From: Bacteroidales bacterium UBA5206
Lineage (GTDB): Bacteria; Bacteroidota; Bacteroidia; Bacteroidales; Tenuifilaceae
Length of the DNA: 7,112 bases
Direction: 5' to 3'
Assembly: GCA_002412705.1 (NCBI GenBank)
Contig: DHVO01000132.1
Coordinates: 1 to 7,112 of the forward strand
Every line of letters starts with the position of its first letter. The stretch's first letter is position 1. The notes beneath the pieces are model-generated. The model searched no databases. It was not told where the DNA came from and worked only from the letters and a program-made list of their open reading frames with translations. A program made the position numbers and the translations under genes. Below, in pieces: positions 6,418 to 7,112 of this stretch.

Positions 6418-6431
6418 CTAATTTCAATTAG
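6418..6431. repeat. Small inverted repeat upstream of the lipoprotein gene
   Basis: CTAATT and AATTAG are perfect 6-base arms with a 2-base spacer, 47 bases before the ATG at 6478. It directly precedes two imperfect -7-like sequences, TAGCTTTC (6429-6436) and TTTCTTTG (6433-6440), each one mismatch from TAnnTTTG. An operator is conceivable, but AT-rich repeats of this size arise easily by chance. The rest of the 190-base gap after glpK shows no gene. Confidence 0.25.
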
Positions 6432-6477
6432 CTTTCTTTGCCATTCGATTTCACGAAGCCTTAAATCACAACACGTT

Positions 6478-6960
6478 ATGAAGAGACTTATCCTGCTTGC
6501 AATCCTTATCTCGTTCTCGCTTCTCTTTTCCAGCTGTGGAAAGTTTAAAGAGGTTAATGTTATTGGATTAAAAGAGGTAAAACTAAGGGGGATGAAGAAC
6601 AAGGTAATACTACTGGATCTCTCGTTAGAAGTTGAGAATACAAACAAAAGGCGTATCGTTATATCGGATATCAACTTTCATGCATGGCTAAACGACAAGC
6701 AGCTAGGTGAGCTTCGTTCCACCGAAAAGATTATTTTAAAGCCCGATACCACACAGGTTTATACAATTCCAGTTGAGATAGAGCTACGTACCATGGCCGA
6801 TGCGTTCAAACTAATGGGGGGTGATACCGATGCTCTTATGGAACGCTTAACCGTTGAGGGTTACATAAAGGGACGTGTATTCCCTTTTTCCAAAAAGATA
6901 AGAGTAGAAAAACAGCCTTTGTCGCAGCTAGTTGAGGGTTACAAAAGCGGTAAATACTAG
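6478..6960 (+). CDS. Putative LEA14-like (LEA type 2) lipoprotein
   Basis: The 160-residue product begins with a lipoprotein signal peptide: basic MKR, a hydrophobic stretch LILLAILISFSLLF, and the lipobox-like FSSC with lipidated C20. Phe at -3 is less common than Leu but acceptable. No acidic run follows the cysteine (GKFKEV), so it lacks the usual Bacteroidota surface-export signal. I infer anchoring to the periplasmic face of the outer membrane. Residues 25-145 resemble the WHy/LEA14 beta-sandwich: NVIGLKEVKLRGM, then LDLSLEVENTNKRRIVISD (46-64), the LNDKQLGEL segment (71-79), and the alternating strand QVYTIPVEIEL (93-103). Domain assignment rests on this pattern and is moderate in confidence; the molecular role of bacterial members is poorly known. 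The frame opens at a TTG at 6397, but the signal peptide demands the start at 6478. Confidence 0.8.
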   Translation: MKRLILLAILISFSLLFSSCGKFKEVNVIGLKEVKLRGMKNKVILLDLSLEVENTNKRRIVISDINFHAWLNDKQLGELRSTEKIILKPDTTQVYTIPVEIELRTMADAFKLMGGDTDALMERLTVEGYIKGRVFPFSKKIRVEKQPLSQLVEGYKSGKY

Positions 6961-6975
6961 TAAATGTAGATTTGA

Positions 6976-6992
6976 ATTCCCGTTAAGGGAAT
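6976..6992 (+). terminator. Weak hairpin after the lipoprotein gene, possible terminator
   Basis: ATTCCC (6976-6981) and GGGAAT (6987-6992) form a 6-base-pair stem with a 5-base loop, followed by AAA and then five T residues (6996-7000). It starts 16 bases after the stop codon. The stem is short and the T-run is offset. The left arm also takes part in a longer inverted repeat around the next promoter, so termination is only one reading. Confidence 0.4.
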
Positions 6993-7025
6993 AAATTTTT
7001 ACCTTTGCAATGAATTTAACGGGAA
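6977..7025. repeat. 10-base inverted repeat flanking the last promoter
   Basis: TTCCCGTTAA (6977-6986) is the exact reverse complement of TTAACGGGAA (7016-7025), with a 29-base spacer that contains the -7 box at 7000-7007. The downstream arm falls in the presumed 5' leader of the gene at 7042. The geometry would suit an operator bound by a dimer or a looped leader RNA that competes with the smaller hairpin at 6976-6992. Confidence 0.5.
7000..7007 (+). promoter_or_regulatory. -7 promoter box for the gene at 7042
   Basis: TACCTTTG matches TAnnTTTG fully and is followed by CA, the usual context in this group. TTTG at 6971-6974 is 25 bases upstream, longer than the normal 19-21 spacing, so the -33 element is doubtful. 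The leader would be about 28 bases. Confidence 0.6.
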
Positions 7026-7041
7026 GTAAAAAAACTTTATC

Positions 7042-7112
7042 ATGAGGCATATAGTTATACTTATTGCGTTCCTCGCATTGTATTCGCAAAAGGGCTTGAC
7101 CCAAGTAGCAGT
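7042..7112 (+). CDS. Start of an exported protein, cut by the window end
   Basis: Twenty-three complete codons are visible: MRHIVILIAFLALY followed by SQKGLTQVA. The basic start followed by the hydrophobic run IVILIAFLALY looks like a type I signal peptide; no lipobox cysteine appears in the visible part. The full-match -7 box 34 bases upstream supports it as a real gene. Nothing about function can be said from this fragment. It is separately transcribed from the lipoprotein gene if the hairpin at 6976-6992 acts as a terminator. Confidence 0.65.
   Translation, partial: MRHIVILIAFLALYSQKGLTQVA

Noticed and set aside
6397..6477. TTG-initiated extension of the lipoprotein
   Set aside because: It would bury the signal peptide and lipobox 27 residues inside the protein, which is incompatible with export as a lipoprotein.

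Overview
The window looks like an ordinary chromosomal stretch from a member of the Bacteroidota, most likely a Bacteroidales relative. The main reason is that most genes are preceded by the group's characteristic -7 promoter box, TAnnTTTG, with few convincing Shine-Dalgarno sequences. Protein flavour agrees: the MiaB carries the GFCTETE variant of its glycine-rich loop, and there is a lipoprotein with a very short signal peptide. No mobile element, CRISPR array, rRNA or tRNA gene was found.

Layout, left to right. Bases 1-389 are AT-rich and hold no gene, ending in a promoter. Then comes a small basic protein of unknown function (390-1046), with an N-terminal coiled coil, three AT-hook-like GRKPK motifs and a folded, possibly winged-helix C-terminus; a strong hairpin terminator follows it. 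Next is an RsmB-type rRNA cytosine methyltransferase (1143-2369), convergent with a MiaB tRNA methylthiotransferase (3723-2374, minus strand); their stop codons are 4 bases apart. miaB is divergent from a YebC/TACO1-family gene (3972-4715). Glycerol kinase glpK (4794-6287) follows on the plus strand, then a LEA14-like lipoprotein (6478-6960) and the first 23 codons of an exported protein cut by the window end (7042-7112).

Functionally, three of the genes (RsmB-like, MiaB, YebC) concern ribosome or tRNA performance, but they sit on separate promoters and do not form one operon. glpK stands alone here, with no glpF or glpD beside it. Nearly every gene has its own promoter or terminator signal, so the region reads as a series of monocistronic units.

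I did not find a clearly new multi-gene system. The observations most worth following are the AT-hook/coiled-coil protein, a probable miaB terminator embedded antisense inside the rsmB coding sequence, a 10-base inverted repeat flanking the last promoter, and a glycerol kinase whose allosteric loop lacks the residues that bind fructose 1,6-bisphosphate in E. coli. Four genes have upstream in-frame extensions from GTG or TTG codons that I reject, because promoter signals, conserved N-termini or signal peptides place the start further in.
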